In this document: positions 22,349-34,079 of the stretch, one piece after another
Position numbering within the stretch: position 1 is the first letter of the stretch
Layout of the letters: each line of letters begins with the position of its first letter
Origin: Plantago major
Lineage: Eukaryota > Streptophyta > Magnoliopsida > Lamiales > Plantaginaceae
Length of the DNA: 64,000 bases
Direction: 5' to 3'
Assembly (NCBI GenBank): GCA_026545765.1
Contig: CM048840.1
Location: 7,599,765 to 7,663,764, forward strand
Made by a program: the position numbers and the translations under genes
Notes under the pieces: model-generated
What the model was told of the DNA's origin: nothing
Databases searched by the model: none
The model's input: only the letters and a program-made list of their open reading frames with translations

Positions 22349-24002
22349 TGTTGGTCCAGATAACGGCAAAGTAAAAGACTAGGAGGGGGGGGGGGTGAAT
22401 AGTCTTTTAAAACTTTTGTCGATAACAACTATTTCTCAGATATCTGAATAGATATCTGATACTTAGAATCAGAGTGCGGAAGACTTAATAAAGATAAGTG
22501 CAGAAACAGTTAATATGTGTGTGTGTTCTTTGAAATGTAAATACTGAAGGTAAATAACAGCAAGTATAGTGGTATCTGGAGGTGGCGTAATCCTCCAACT
22601 AATCCACTTCGTCTATCGAGACCTAGAATTCACTAGAATGATAATTGAGTTCACCTTACAATAATCCTATTCTAAGATTCTTAACAATTGGTTCCCAACC
22701 AAATGTTCCCCTGAGTTGTTCCCACTTTCACTGAAGTACTTCCTATACTCGAAACCTTTGAGTTATTCCCTAGCTTCCCAAGCTAAGTACTTCCTATACT
22801 CAATAACCTTGGAGTTATTCCTTAGTTTCCCAAATCAAGTACTTCCTATACTCTGGTAACCTTGGAGTTATTCCCTGATTTTTCAAACTAAGTACTTCCT
22901 ATACTCCACGCCAGTTATGGTGTTGGTTTTGGTTTGAGTTGTCAGATGAGCTTCTTAATAACTTTTCAGTTAATCAGATAGCTCTGTGAATCAAGTTACT
23001 TAATACACTTTACAGCGTATGGTATCTTGTTCGATTTTACTGACCCAAGTCTTATGATATCTGTTCAAGAGAATGAATCTCAGATAGTTGATCTTTTGAT
23101 TCAACTCCTTCATAGATAGCTTTGCTTGTTTAGGATCAGGACACTTAGAACTTCAGTGTTTACTCAAGATCAAAAGCTTTGGTCGCAACAGAAAGCTTTG
23201 AGGATAAGTAAGTTGCTTTGAGAGAGTAAGACGATCAGCGTTTGTATGCAGTTCAAGGTGTTCAGTGTTTTTTCTCAAGCTGTCTAAGTGTTGATATTTA
23301 TAGATGAATTTGAGTGCCGTTTGAATAGTATCCGTTAGGCTCAAATTTAAACTATCGATATCTGTATAGTATCAGAAAGGTTTTGTCTTCTTCTCGGTTA
23401 CCGCTTTTATTCGACATCTCCGTCTGTGCATTAAATGCATTGTACTATACTTTTTGTCTCAGAGTGTCAACGGAACTATGCTTTGTATCGTAGACTAGTG
23501 TTATCTCGATTCTTTGCGTCCTTATCTTCATTCTTCAGATACCACTTGTATTTATTGAAACAACTTTGTTTGCAATATATATTTCTTCGTAAACGTGGTT
23601 AAAGCTCAAGGTATCTGAGAATAGATATCTGTGGACACTTTCCTTGTTTTCAGATATGTATCTTATTTCTCAGATATCTCTTGTGACACAGTTTGTTTGA
23701 AACTATTCGTGTCTTTAAGATATCTGGCTAAGATATCTGAACAACAGATTCAGTAATCTTGTGCAGTTTTCTTCAAGTCTTCAATGTCGTTGGGCTTTCT
23801 GCTTGGATGTCTTCTTCTTGGTCTTCTCTTCATAAAATACCTAACATCCTATACAAGATTAGCTAGACTATCATACTTAGTGGGTTTCCTCTTTTACAAT
23901 GTTCAAGTGAACCAAGAGTACTAATCACCTTTCTGAGACTAAGATAAGTCATCATGTTGCTGATCAAAATCTAAACAGATATTTCTAACAAAATATCCAA
24001 CA
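22349..24002 (-). repeat. Element C 3' LTR
   Basis: About 1654 bp, versus 1683 bp for its partner. TATA at 23294-23303. Four hairpin units lie between about 22715 and 22900, three of them clear: 22769-22787, 22821-22839 and 22874-22892. The poly-C loop appears on plus as 11 G near 22385. Confidence 0.95.
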
Positions 24003-24388
24003 AATTTCCCCCTTTTTGATCAGTCAACGATGACTATCTTCCCTATTACAAATCTGGATGAGGAAACAATCCACCACTTAATCATTTCTTAAGATCTTTC
24101 AATTCATATAATTAAGTGCAGAAAGTAGACATCAACCAAATCACAAGGTGTGATCTTTGCTGACAAGTTATCTTTTATAGAATACTATCTGAGAGTAAGT
24201 TCTTCAGATAAGTTACAAATAAAGATTACAGATAACTTCAATACATGATACAGTTAAGCTCAGTCAGCAAAAATACACAAACTACATAGTAAATTAGGAC
24301 AACAGGAGTAACCAAGCTCCAAGTAAACATCCTAATAGACTAGTCTTCAAGTCTTCATTCTTCAAGTCTTCAACAGTATTTCTATGGA
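24003..24388 (-). other. Element C polypurine tract and 3' untranslated region
   Basis: The tract is at 24003-24017 (plus AATTTCCCCCTTTTT), directly against the LTR. The remaining 370 bp are the untranslated tail after the ORF3 stop at 24389-24391; nothing else was seen. Confidence 0.85.
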
Positions 24389-27188
24389 TCAGTCTGCAAA
24401 TTTCCTATCTCTAAACCTTTTGATGTCATCAGAATAATCATAGAGAAGAGTTCTGACGAGCATCTCTGTGTCTCTGGCAAATCCACGCACTCTTTGTAGG
24501 TTTTTGTAGGATTTTTCTTGACAAAATGCTTGACCCATAGGTACTTTCCCCACTTCCAGGCATGCTCTATTCTGATATCTGAAAGCTTGAAATATTCGTA
24601 GATAATCTTCAGATATCTGATGTCACCCTTGTATTGATCTTCTGTCAGATAGAACGACTCATACGGTTCCACAGCAAGTCTTGGTCTTGTGCCTGTTCCT
24701 GTGATATTCAGAATTTTGTGCACATCACTGGCTTTCCATATGGACAATCATCAGAGAGGTCCTTTTTCATGGCTTCAGTTCTCTTGACAACTTCAAAATC
24801 CAACCATGCTTTGATGTGATTGGTGTTGATCAAGGTAGGTTTATCCTTTCTCCATGCCATGAGTTGTTTATGGATTGGTTCTGGAAATCTTGAATTTACC
24901 AATAGATGCTTCAGTTCCAGAATCCAATAGCCATTCTTTTGATTGATGCACCTGTAGACAGAGGAATCATTGTCATACTTCACATACTCTATTTTGGCTT
25001 CTTCCGCCCGAGTGGAAGTTGACTTTGTCTTTGCTCTCGCTCTCAACTGCTCCTTCTTCTGTCTTGAATTCTCTTTGGGGTTGTTGCTTGAAGAACCACC
25101 ACCCTGGATAGACTTGGTATTTCCAGAGGGTGTTTTAGCTGCTAGTGGCTTTGCAGCTATGGGCTCAGTTAGGCTTTCAATTTTCCTTTTTCTGTGAAGA
25201 GGAGCTTCATCTTCATCAGTCTCTTCATCATCATCAAGATTAGATCTTGTGAGAGTTTCACAACCTTCTTCATTGCCCAGGGACTTGATTTGACCTTCTT
25301 CTTCAGAAGATTCATCAATCCCTCTAACTTGTCTTCTCCTTGGAGCCTTGGTACTCCTTGGAGGTTTCTGTGCCATGGCCCTTGTTACCATTTTGGTTCC
25401 TTCAGTAGGTTTCTGGGAAGCAGCTAAGCTAGAGGAGGGTTCATTGATTCTGAGTGGTGGCTGGGAAGTTTTTCTTCTTCCTTTCTGAGCCGCACCAGCT
25501 CCAGATTTCTTCGTGTTTTCTTCTCCTTCTTCCCATTCCCCCTGACTTTGAGGTCCAGATTTGTACTTTCTTTCCCCCTTAGTCATTGTTGGCTGACTCA
25601 ATCTCATAAAGGAATCTGAGAGAGAGTTGAAGTGCCCTTGTAGATAATTATAGGCACTAACCAACTTCTGAAGTTCGGCTTTGAGCTCCTGATTTTGCTT
25701 GATAAGTCCATTGTCCTTATCAGTGAGCTCTGCCAATGGGCCTAGGATGGCATATGCTTTTCCAGCAGTGTAACTTGCCTCTTGAAGAGCTTTTTCAGCT
25801 AAAGACGCATCACTGTCCCTTATCATTCCCAGATCTTTCTGAGCAATGACTATGCTAGTTGTTCTGAGTGATGAGCTCAGTGAATTTTCTCATTTCAGAG
25901 GGGACGGAGGCAATTACTTCCTTGTTCTGTGAAGACATCTCCTTGTTCAGAGTAGCCAGTACTTGGTACCTCTTCATGTATTCATGGGAGTGGACGTTTG
26001 GCAGTTTGCTGAATATTGTAGGAGCAATCAGCTTCCTTTTCAAGTGAGAAACCGCTAAATGTTCATTGCGGTGTTCTGCCAAAGTCTTGTCTTCTTCATC
26101 ATCTGAGTGATTAGTCCAGTGATCTTCATCCTCTTGGACATTTTCATCGATCGTATCGAGTCCAGCAACCATCTCAGAGATTGGTTTCTTTCCTTTATGG
26201 GAGGAGGATGGTACTTCTTTCGAGAATGATGCAGCCTTAGCATCCTGCTTGATTTCAGATACTTCTTCAGTATCGAGTTCTTTGGTGATCTCTTGCACAG
26301 CATCCCTTAGCTCTTTAACCTCAGAGTAAGCAATCATTTCTTCTAAGTATAGATCTTGTAGTTGATCAATCTTATCTCTGGATTTAGCTATTTGATCTTC
26401 CAGTTGAAGATGGAGCTATTGTTCTTCTTCCAACAGTTGTCTGAGTTGAGCAGATCTGGTTTGAGTGTTTAAGATTTTCTGATTGGTTTCTTCAGAAAGC
26501 TCAACTACTTGCTCAGTAGTAACTGCGTGTTGGTTAGAAGATGGATGAGTAGATTTCTGAGGTGATGAAGACGGAGATTTCTGTGAAGTCTTCTCGCTTG
26601 CTTTTCAAAGAATGAGGCATTGTTTCTCTGTGAAAGTCCTCCGGTCCCTGGTGCAGGGGCATCATCATCATCCTTTTTGTCATTATCATCCTCTTGGTGA
26701 TGGTCAGTGGGAGGTTCATCAAAGTAATTTTCATTCATTTCTTCCTCCTCATCATCTTCAGATACAAGATTGATTACTTCCGGGATAGTGATCTTCTGCC
26801 CATTAACTTCTTCTTGTTCAGAAGGTATAAACTGCAGAGTCTGGGGCAGGACTGGCTTGAATGCCATCTGTAATCTTGTCTGACCATCTGCCTGTTCAAA
26901 GGCATGTATCAAACTATGCGCCACTTCTCTGGAAAAGTCCTTATGTAGTAGAGTCGCAACTGTGTATTGTTCTGTAGGGAACATTGCTTGGACATATGTT
27001 TCCAGGTCAAGAGCTCGTGCTCGTCTTGTTGGTTGATCAGTGGTTCTCAATATTTCAGAGAGATCAGAGCACCTTAACTTCTGCCATTTCTTGAAGCATT
27101 GAATATGCTTTGGCAGGGTGTGAGCTTTGAAGAAGTGAAGTAGGTCCCTTGTCTCTTCAATGGGAACCTGCTTTGCATCTGTTTGAGC
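24389..27188 (-). pseudogene. Element C ORF3, long last exon
   Basis: Read leftward from 27188, just after the last intron (27189-27266). Landmarks: LPKHIQCFKKWQKLRCSDL, QAMFPTEQYTVATLLHKDF, FIPSEQEEVNGQKI, an acidic DE linker, a coiled coil (KQNQELKAELQKLV near 25680), basic and Ser-rich stretches, then the conserved C-terminal domain GYWILELKHLLVN, HIKAWLDFEVVKR, PYESFYLTEDQYKGDIRYLK and HAWKWGKYLWVKHF. The stop is TGA at 24389-24391, equivalent to 60795-60797 in D. Frames break near 26600, 26340-26500, 25855 (loss of two bases relative to D) and 24720. The function is unknown; the mosaic of charged linkers and a coiled coil suggests a structural or nucleic-acid-associated protein, which is inference. 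Confidence 0.75.
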
Positions 27189-27266
27189 CTGAAAGAAAGA
27201 GTTTTGAGTGAGCTTCAAAACTTTTATAGATATCTGAGGAGAAGTGTAGTTTAGTTTCTGAGTTAC

Positions 27267-27905
27267 CTGAGTAAGTACTTCAGGCTCAGAGACTTGCTCT
27301 ACTGAGACAATTGGTGTCTCAGATATCTTGTTGTGAGGTTGAGACTTGGAAGTCTGGTCCTCATCAACCTTTCTTTCTTGAACTTCCTCGAAAGGAAGCT
27401 CAGATTCATTTTTCTCAGAAACTTGTGCAGTTTCTGGTGTTCTTTCGAGTGATGCTGCCTTGGGGGCTTCATCAATTTCCATTGATGCAGGGGAAGTCGC
27501 AACTTTATCCCCTTGCATTTCTACTTCTGAAATAGCCTATAAGTAGAAAGTATTGAATGTTAGAAGAGATAAGGGATAACCCAAGATGAAGAATACTTGT
27601 CACTTGATTGTCATATACCTTCATGTTTGAAGGCTCAGTGATGTATTCTTCAGAAACCTTGTTGGTCTCTGGATTTGTCGCTGGCATTTCTGCCTTATCT
27701 TCTTCCATCTCAGTTGGAGCCTGTTAGAAACATTTAATCATGAATAAGCACATAAACATTTTTACTGAAAAATTAGTTCTCTTTAAGAATCATTTACCTG
27801 TGGCACAGGCTCAGATTTCTCAAGAGTTGAGGTTGAAGGGACCTCTTTTTCAGTAGTTGAGGCAAGCTTCTCAGCTTCCTCTTGTTTCTGCGTTTCTAAC
27901 TCAGC
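27267..27905 (-). CDS. Element C ORF3 exons 2-4 (small phase-0 exons)
   Basis: Exons on minus: 27905-27798 (108 bp), 27720-27619 (102 bp) and 27536-27267 (270 bp). Introns: 27989-27906 (84 bp, GTAAAT...TTACAG), 27797-27721 (77 bp, GTAAAT...TAACAG), 27618-27537 (82 bp, GTATAT...TTATAG) and 27266-27189 (78 bp, GTAACT...TTTCAG). Every exon is a multiple of three, begins GCT (Ala) and ends at a G before GT or an equivalent site. The 270-bp exon equals the 153-bp plus 117-bp exons of D joined at 27383/27384, where D has an 89-bp intron. The peptides are acidic with repeated KVSE/QVSE motifs. Confidence 0.85.
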
Positions 27906-27989
27906 CTGTAACAAAGAAATTCTTATGAGGTAACAAGATTTATAAGTATAAAAAATTTTCACAAGGTAAGAGTTAAACCAGTCATTTAC

Positions 27990-29882
27990 CTGAGCAGTTT
28001 CAGGCTGATTGGTCTCTGGAACTTGTGACCTTTCTATACATTGGTCGTCTTGTCCCAGTGCAGTTTCTTTGTTTGAAGTTTCTGGTACTTCACACCTTTC
28101 CTGAGTATGCAACTCAGTTGCCTCCCCTGGTTGATCATTCTGAGTAGATTTCTCAGTTTGATCCCTCTCATTGAGTTGGGGAACCTGCTCAATTCTGTGA
28201 TTTTCTTCAAAGATATCTTTGTATTGGTAATTCAAATGGAGTTCATTTACCATTTCATCAACCACTTGTTGTGGTTGTTGTGTTTGTGGTTGTCCGGAAG
28301 CGTAAGATTGATCAAGAGAATGTTCTTCCAGATTTTTAGATGTGGCATTTCCACAAGATCCGCCAAAGACTAAAATACCACTTATCAGGGCTTTGTGAAG
28401 TTGTTCAAGAGAAGCATTCCCTGATGATGTGTTTGCACCAACAACCTTTGCTATAGTCTCAGCAACCTGTGGTGTAGGTTCTTCTTCAGATACCTTATCA
28501 CCAGTTACTTTTTCAGTAACCTTAGCCCTCTTTGTTCTTTCTAGGACTTGAGAGATGACTAGTTCATCATCTTCATCGTCAGAGCTCTCATCAGCATTGG
28601 GAACTGATTGGTCCATTATTCCTGCGGTTTCTGCAGACGGGGCTTGGTGCTTTTCACCACTCTTGGCAGCATTTATGAGTTCATCAGCAAGGCTTTCTGT
28701 ATTAGTCGTAACATTTCTGAAAGCACTTTCTCCTGCTGAGTCTACTTGTTCAGTAGTTGATAACTCTTTTGCAGCATTGATGAGTTCATCTGCCATTATC
28801 AGTTCATCGGCAATGCCTGCAGATATCTGAGAATTGACAACCTCTTTGGGTGTGTCTTCTGATTTGCCAGCAGACTTCTTTCTTGAAGTTCTGGGCTTCT
28901 TGGTCGCAACCTTTTCTTCAGATATCTTTTCAGATTTTCGCTTCTTAGGACCTTTCTGAGACCCAGTAACCTGATTTGTATACTCATATTTGTAGAGTAG
29001 GTTACTGTTGGCTATTTCAGCCGTCTCTCTGAGCTCAATGCCAAGTTTTTCCAGCAAGTAGCATATCTTCAGACCATAACCTACTGTGGCCTTTGGCTCA
29101 GCTAGTCCTTTGACAATCTTAGGCTCGAAGCCTTGAATCTTCTTCACGAATTTCATGAAGGCGTACTTTCCCCAGTTAAAAGGGTTTTCAAATTCATCTT
29201 GTTGATTCAGCAAGAACATCATGATCCATCGTTCTTGGCTTATCTGGTCAGCACCTCCTTGTAGACCATCAAAGCATCTGTGAAGAATGCAAGCCAGTAC
29301 ATCCCAGTGAACGAACAGATGTCTGGTTCGGATGTCAGCAAGCTTGAACTCAGTGGGTGTATCTGATTTTTCAAGATCACACACGTCACTGTAAAGTTCT
29401 TTAACACCTTCAAGGAGTTCCTCATCCTTGGTGTTTATTTCAAAATCCTTTCCAAGATTTTGAACCTCAAACAACTTACAGAAGGTTGTTAAGTCCAGAA
29501 GGATTTCCTTTCCTTGGACTGAGGTTTTGATAGACACTATTTCAGTGCCTTCAGATACACAGGAAATAATCCTGGAGTTGTTGTAAAATTCCAACACATC
29601 GAGTGATGAAATTCCACTTGGGCGAGCAGATAGAAAACCCTTGATTTGTGCCTTTTCAAGCATGTCAAGAATCAATTTTTGGTCAGTTTGGTTTTCTATT
29701 GCAGCAGTGAGGTATTCCTCAATCATGGCACCACCCCAAATCATTCTGTGACTTGAAGTCCAATGGTCAGGATTAAAAACTCCTACCAGTCGATTGTTTA
29801 CAATAACCAACTCTGGTGCTTGCTTTTCAGTAGTACCAGTGGAGGATTGGGATTTCTGTGTTGAAGTGTTCTTGGAGGCCAT
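27990..29882 (-). CDS. Element C ORF3 exon 1, intact N-terminal domain
   Basis: 631 codons open from ATG 29882 (MASKNTSTQK) to the splice site at 27990. Residues about 25-150 form a compact domain: LVGVFNPDHWTSSHRMIWGG, LILDMLEKAQIKGFLSARPS, SSLDVLEFYNNSRI and KEILLDLTTFCKLF. Residues about 180-290 continue with HLFVHWDVLACILHRCFDGL, ISQERWIMMFLLNQQ and FNWGKYAFMKFVKKI. A basic, nuclear-localisation-like stretch near residue 315-345 (KKRKSEK, KKPRTSRKKS) follows, then Glu/Gln/Ser-rich repeats with ADELINAAK twice. The first domain resembles the plant domain usually called putative plant transposon protein; a profile search would decide. No signal peptide or membrane helix is seen. This is the best template for the family. 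Confidence 0.8.
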
Positions 29883-30069
29883 CTCTTTATATAGTGTAGG
29901 GAAATGAAATTGGTGTTTGAAAGAGATGTGATTCAGTAATTCTTTGAAGAAAAACTTAATCTTGATTTGCAGAGATTGTAGAGGGTTTGCAGAGAATCAA
30001 GAGAGAATTTGCTATTTTTGTGCAAGATGAATTTTCGGATTAGGCAAAAGTGATTTCATTTGCCAAAAT

Positions 30070-30082
30070 CCTATATATATAG
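30070..30082 (-). promoter_or_regulatory. Putative internal promoter of ORF3 (element C)
   Basis: CTATATATATAGG on minus, about 190 bp before the ORF3 ATG, matching elements A and D in sequence and distance. Confidence 0.45.
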
Positions 30083-30585
30083 CAGTTGAATCCCAACAGA
30101 CAAATACATACAAATTGATTTTGTGTGTAAGTATCTGTAATTTGCAAACAGGCGTGAGCAAAAGCTAGTTCGGCATTAAATGCTTAGTGGGCCATGTCTG
30201 AATTTCAACAGTCCACTATTTACTGTGAATTAATTTCCACCGTACAGATCAATCGCTTAACTTCATCGAGGGTCACCATTGCTTCTTCAGCAATGATCAC
30301 AATCAGCAAGTGTAATTGTGCCCATTTAATGAGTTTTGGCGACTTGCTATCTGAATCACAATTTTGTATGACCAAGGACACTGTTCGCATCTTAATCTGT
30401 CTTATACTTTAGGATTTTTCCAAGTTTTTCATCAAGATAGAAATAATGCGAGTTTCAAGAGAGTAGTTGACTGCAGATAGTTATACTATTCTCTTTTGTG
30501 TACCCCTTTTATAGAGTGATTCAGATATTTGAGTTCCCGTCTCAGAGATCTTAAGCTATCGTTTTGCTCTTTAGCCTTTTTAACT

Positions 30586-30703
30586 TCTGGATACCCGTTT
30601 CAGATTTCTCTTTTCTCTTTTTTTTTTTTTTGAATACCCGTTCCAGATACCTCTTCTCTGGATGCCCGTTCCAGATACCTCTTCTCTGGTTGCCCGTTCC
30701 AGA
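30586..30703 (-). repeat. Hairpin array between pol and ORF3 (element C)
   Basis: Four units of a 19-nt hairpin with 5-6-bp stem TCTGGA/TCCAGA and a 7-nt loop: 30586-30604, about 30631-30647 (one arm replaced by a T run), 30657-30675 and 30685-30703. They lie just after the pol stop. Element D has three units and A one. Confidence 0.7.
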
Positions 30704-30716
30704 TACCTGAACTCTT

Positions 30717-32400
30717 TCAGTTCATTGGTAGTTCCATTAGTCCAAGACTATGTCTTAAGGCTAAGAATCTACTTTCTTGTAGTGGCTTAGTGAAGATATC
30801 TGCAAGTTGGTCTTTAGTGCCAATCTTGAGTATCTCTATATTGCCCTTTTTAACATGGTCTCTAATGAAGTGATGTCTAACATCAATGTGCTTTGTTATG
30901 GCATGAAATTTAGGATTCTGTGTAATCGCAATAGCACTTGTGTTATCGCACAAAATGGGAGTTTTCTTCTCATCGAGTCCATAGTCTTTGAGTTGTTGTA
31001 TCCACAGAATTTGTGTTGCACAACAACCAGCAGCAATATATTCAGCCTCTGTGGTAGAAGTTCAATTGAGTTTTGCTTCTTGCTAAACCATGAGATAAGT
31101 CTAGTACCCAGAAACTGACAAGTTCCAAGAAGTGCTTTTCCTATCAAGCAATGATCCAGCATAATCAGCGTCTGAGTACCCAGCTAAACTCAATCCACTT
31201 TCTTTAGGATACCACAATCCTACATCTACTGTACCTTTTACATACCTTAATATTTTCATAGCAATGTTGTAGTGTGTATGCATTGGATTTGTCTGAAATC
31301 TAGCACATACTCCAACGGCATATTGAATATCAGGTCTACTTGCAGTGAGGTAAAGTAGTGAACCTATCAATTTCCTATACTTATGTTCTTCAACACTCTT
31401 ATCTGATTCAGTATAGGTCATTTTGGTTCCAATGCTCATAGGTATCTTAGCATTCTTTTCAGAAGGCTTAAGATTGAATTTTGTGAGCATATCTTTTGCA
31501 TACTTTGTTTGACTAATGAATATTCCATCATCGAGTTGCTTGACTTGCAATCCTAGGAAATAATTCATTTCTCCCATCATGCTCATCTCAAACTTGCTTT
31601 TCATGAGATTTGCAAAGTCATTACAAAGTTGCTTGTCCTTAGATCCAAATATGATGTCATCAACATATACTTGAACTAAGAGTAGTTTCCCATCATGATT
31701 TAAGGTAAATAAAGTTTTATCAACTTCACCTTTCTTGAAACCATTTTCCAGAAGGTACTTGGCCAAAGTGTCATACCATGTTCTTGGAGCTGTTTGGAGT
31801 CCATACTGAGCTTTACTAGTTTATAGACCATTCTAATTTCTGAGGAAACTTCAAAGCCAGGTGGTTGCTCAACATAAACTTCTTCTGCAAGTTCACCGTT
31901 TAAGAATGCACTTTTGACATCCATCTGATAAACTTTGAAATCTTTATGAGTCAGAAGGCTAGAAAGAGTCTTATTGCATCCAATCGCAATGGTGCATATG
32001 ACTCGTCAAAATCTAAGCCTTCAGTCTGGGTAAATCCCTTGGCAACCAATCTTGCTTTGTTTCTGGTTATTTCAGCAGATTCATTCATCTTGTTTCTGAA
32101 AACCCATTTAGTTCCAATCACAGATATTCCTTCTATGAATGGAACTAGTTTCCAGACTTTGTTTCTCTCAAATTGATCCAACTCTTCTTGTATTGCAGAG
32201 ATCCAGTCTTGGTCTCCTAATGCTTCTTCTATATTTTTAGGTTCAATATTCGAGATGAAACATCCAAAGAGAGAGTTAGCATTTTCAGCTATTGCTCTCC
32301 TAGTCCTAACACCCTGATTAATTGGTCCAATTATATCCTTTGTAGGATGATCTTTGATCCATCTCATCATAGGTTTAGTGCTAGTAGGTTCAATATCCAA
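30717..32400 (-). pseudogene. Element C reverse transcriptase and RNase H
   Basis: Read leftward: [24 protein letters not shown] and RLVAKGFTQ (frame to 31951), [11 protein letters not shown] region (31924-31700), then a long frame 31766-31101 with the intact catalytic box [20 protein letters not shown] and SASRPDIQY-type motifs (ASRPDIQYAVG), SDADYAGS, and a last frame 30953-30717 with CDNTSAI and DQLADIFTKPL. Single-base shifts near 31940, 31770 and 31110 break it. The catalytic residues are present, unlike A (YVYD) and D (RNase H Asp lost). Confidence 0.9.
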
Positions 32401-32525
32401 GTGATCTGAATGTGAATCACTAAGATTTTAATTTGATACTTTTTCAGTATCTGAGATATCTGACATATGGGAAATGTCATTGATATCTGACACTTTTTCA
32501 GTGTTAGAGATATAAAACATGCATT

Positions 32526-33740
32526 TCAAAGATTCTTATTTTCAGATACCTCTTCATGATGAAGGTTCTCAGTAACCTGTTCCATTTCTGGAAAACTCAT
32601 AGGAAATTCCTCATCATGTCTGTGAGTCATCTTGTTGTTACTAGGCTTTTCAAGCTTTTCTACGTCAGAGTCATCCTCACTTTCCATAATGATGTTTTTC
32701 CTTTCTGAGGATTCTTCTTTAGAATCCCTCAGTAATAATTCTTTGAACCTTTCTGAGAGTTCATCAATAGGAGGTGTTTTCTTATTTCCTTCATAGAATA
32801 CAACATGAACTGATTCTTCAATTTTCTTTGTTCTTTTGTTGTAAACTCTGTAAGCTTTGCTGTTTGTGGAATAGCCAAGAAAAACACCTTCATCTGCCTT
32901 TGGTTGAAATGTTCTCAGATAATCTTTCCCATTGTTTAGAACAAAACATCTACAACCAAATACTCTCAGATGTTTGATATTAGGGGGTCTACCAACCAAG
33001 ATTTCATAGGGAGTCCTATCATGGTGTTTGTTTATCAAACATCATTACGAGTGTAGCAAGTCGTGTTTCTGACTTCAACCCAATAAATTTCACTTATTTC
33101 AGTGTCGGCTAGCATTGTCCTTGCAGCTTCTTTAAGGGTTCTGTTTTTCCTTTCTGCAACACCATTTTGTTGAGGTGTTCTTAGAGAGGAAAGTTGGTGT
33201 TGTATACCTTTGCAGGTACAAAACTCCTTTATGTACTGGTTGACAAACTCAGTACCATGGTCTGTTCTTATTGCAGATACCGTGTCATTTTTCATGACTT
33301 CAAGCTTTTTGAGAAGTTTGGTATCTCCACCGGCATCGATTTGTGTTTCGTAAAGACAACCCAAGTGAATCTTGAGAAGTCATCTACAACAACCATACTT
33401 CTTTCTGCATAACTAGTTACGATGATTCAAATAGAACCATGTGTATAAGTTGCGATGGTCTAACACTAGAGTGTCGATTTTGGACTTGAAAGAGATTTTA
33501 GATTGTTTCCCCATCGGCGAGCAGATACCATCCTTTACGAAAGATGTTCGAAGGCCAACCACTAACTCTTTCTTGCAAGTCTATTCAGTTTTGAAGTTCA
33601 AGTGACTCATTCTTTTGTGCCATAACCAAGTGCTCTTCCAGTGACCAGATTGACTCACCATGAGACATTCTTGATTGTGGCGGATGCCCAATCGGCAACA
33701 TAAAGGCGCCTTTCCGACCAACTAAGGTATGCGCTTTGAC
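32526..33740 (-). pseudogene. Element C integrase
   Basis: The C-terminal part 33038-32526 carries FGCRCFVLN and FLGYSTNSKAYRVYN. The core 33364-33035 contains TDHGTEF and NGVAERKNR, the second Asp and the Glu of the DDE triad. The N-terminal zinc region and first Asp (about 33740-33400) are readable only as fragments because many short CAG/CTG sites are changed to CG, for example AATCGACAC where A has AATCAGACAC. It would join cDNA to the host chromosome. Confidence 0.85.
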
Positions 33741-33824
33741 TCATTGTCAATTAATTTGCGATTTAGCTTTGAATTTTATAGTAAAACCCTTGTGCAAAAC
33801 GGCTCATCATAAATAGATTATATT

Positions 33825-34034
33825 TCAAATCCTTAACATGTAATATGTCGTCTGATTGTTAAAGTTCCCAATTTGACGTTGCAAATCCGGAGAGGATTTA
33901 ATTCTCCTCCAAATCGATATCGGTCCTGTGTTGCAAGCTTTGTAATCAACCAGATTTTCTTTGTCTCCTGTCATGTGCTTTCCGCATCCACTATCAAATA
34001 GCCATTGTGCTTTGGTCCAGGAGGCATTCCGCAC
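33825..34034 (-). pseudogene. Element C protease fragment
   Basis: WLFDSGCGKHMTGDK identifies the copia aspartic protease with an intact DSG. The frame is lost after about 35 residues at a lesion; the homologous sequence continues to about 33740. It links the basic gag tail to the integrase zinc domain. Confidence 0.85.
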
Positions 34035-34079
34035 AACAGAAGCAGAGATTAGGTTCTCATATCTTTGATGGAACCGTCA

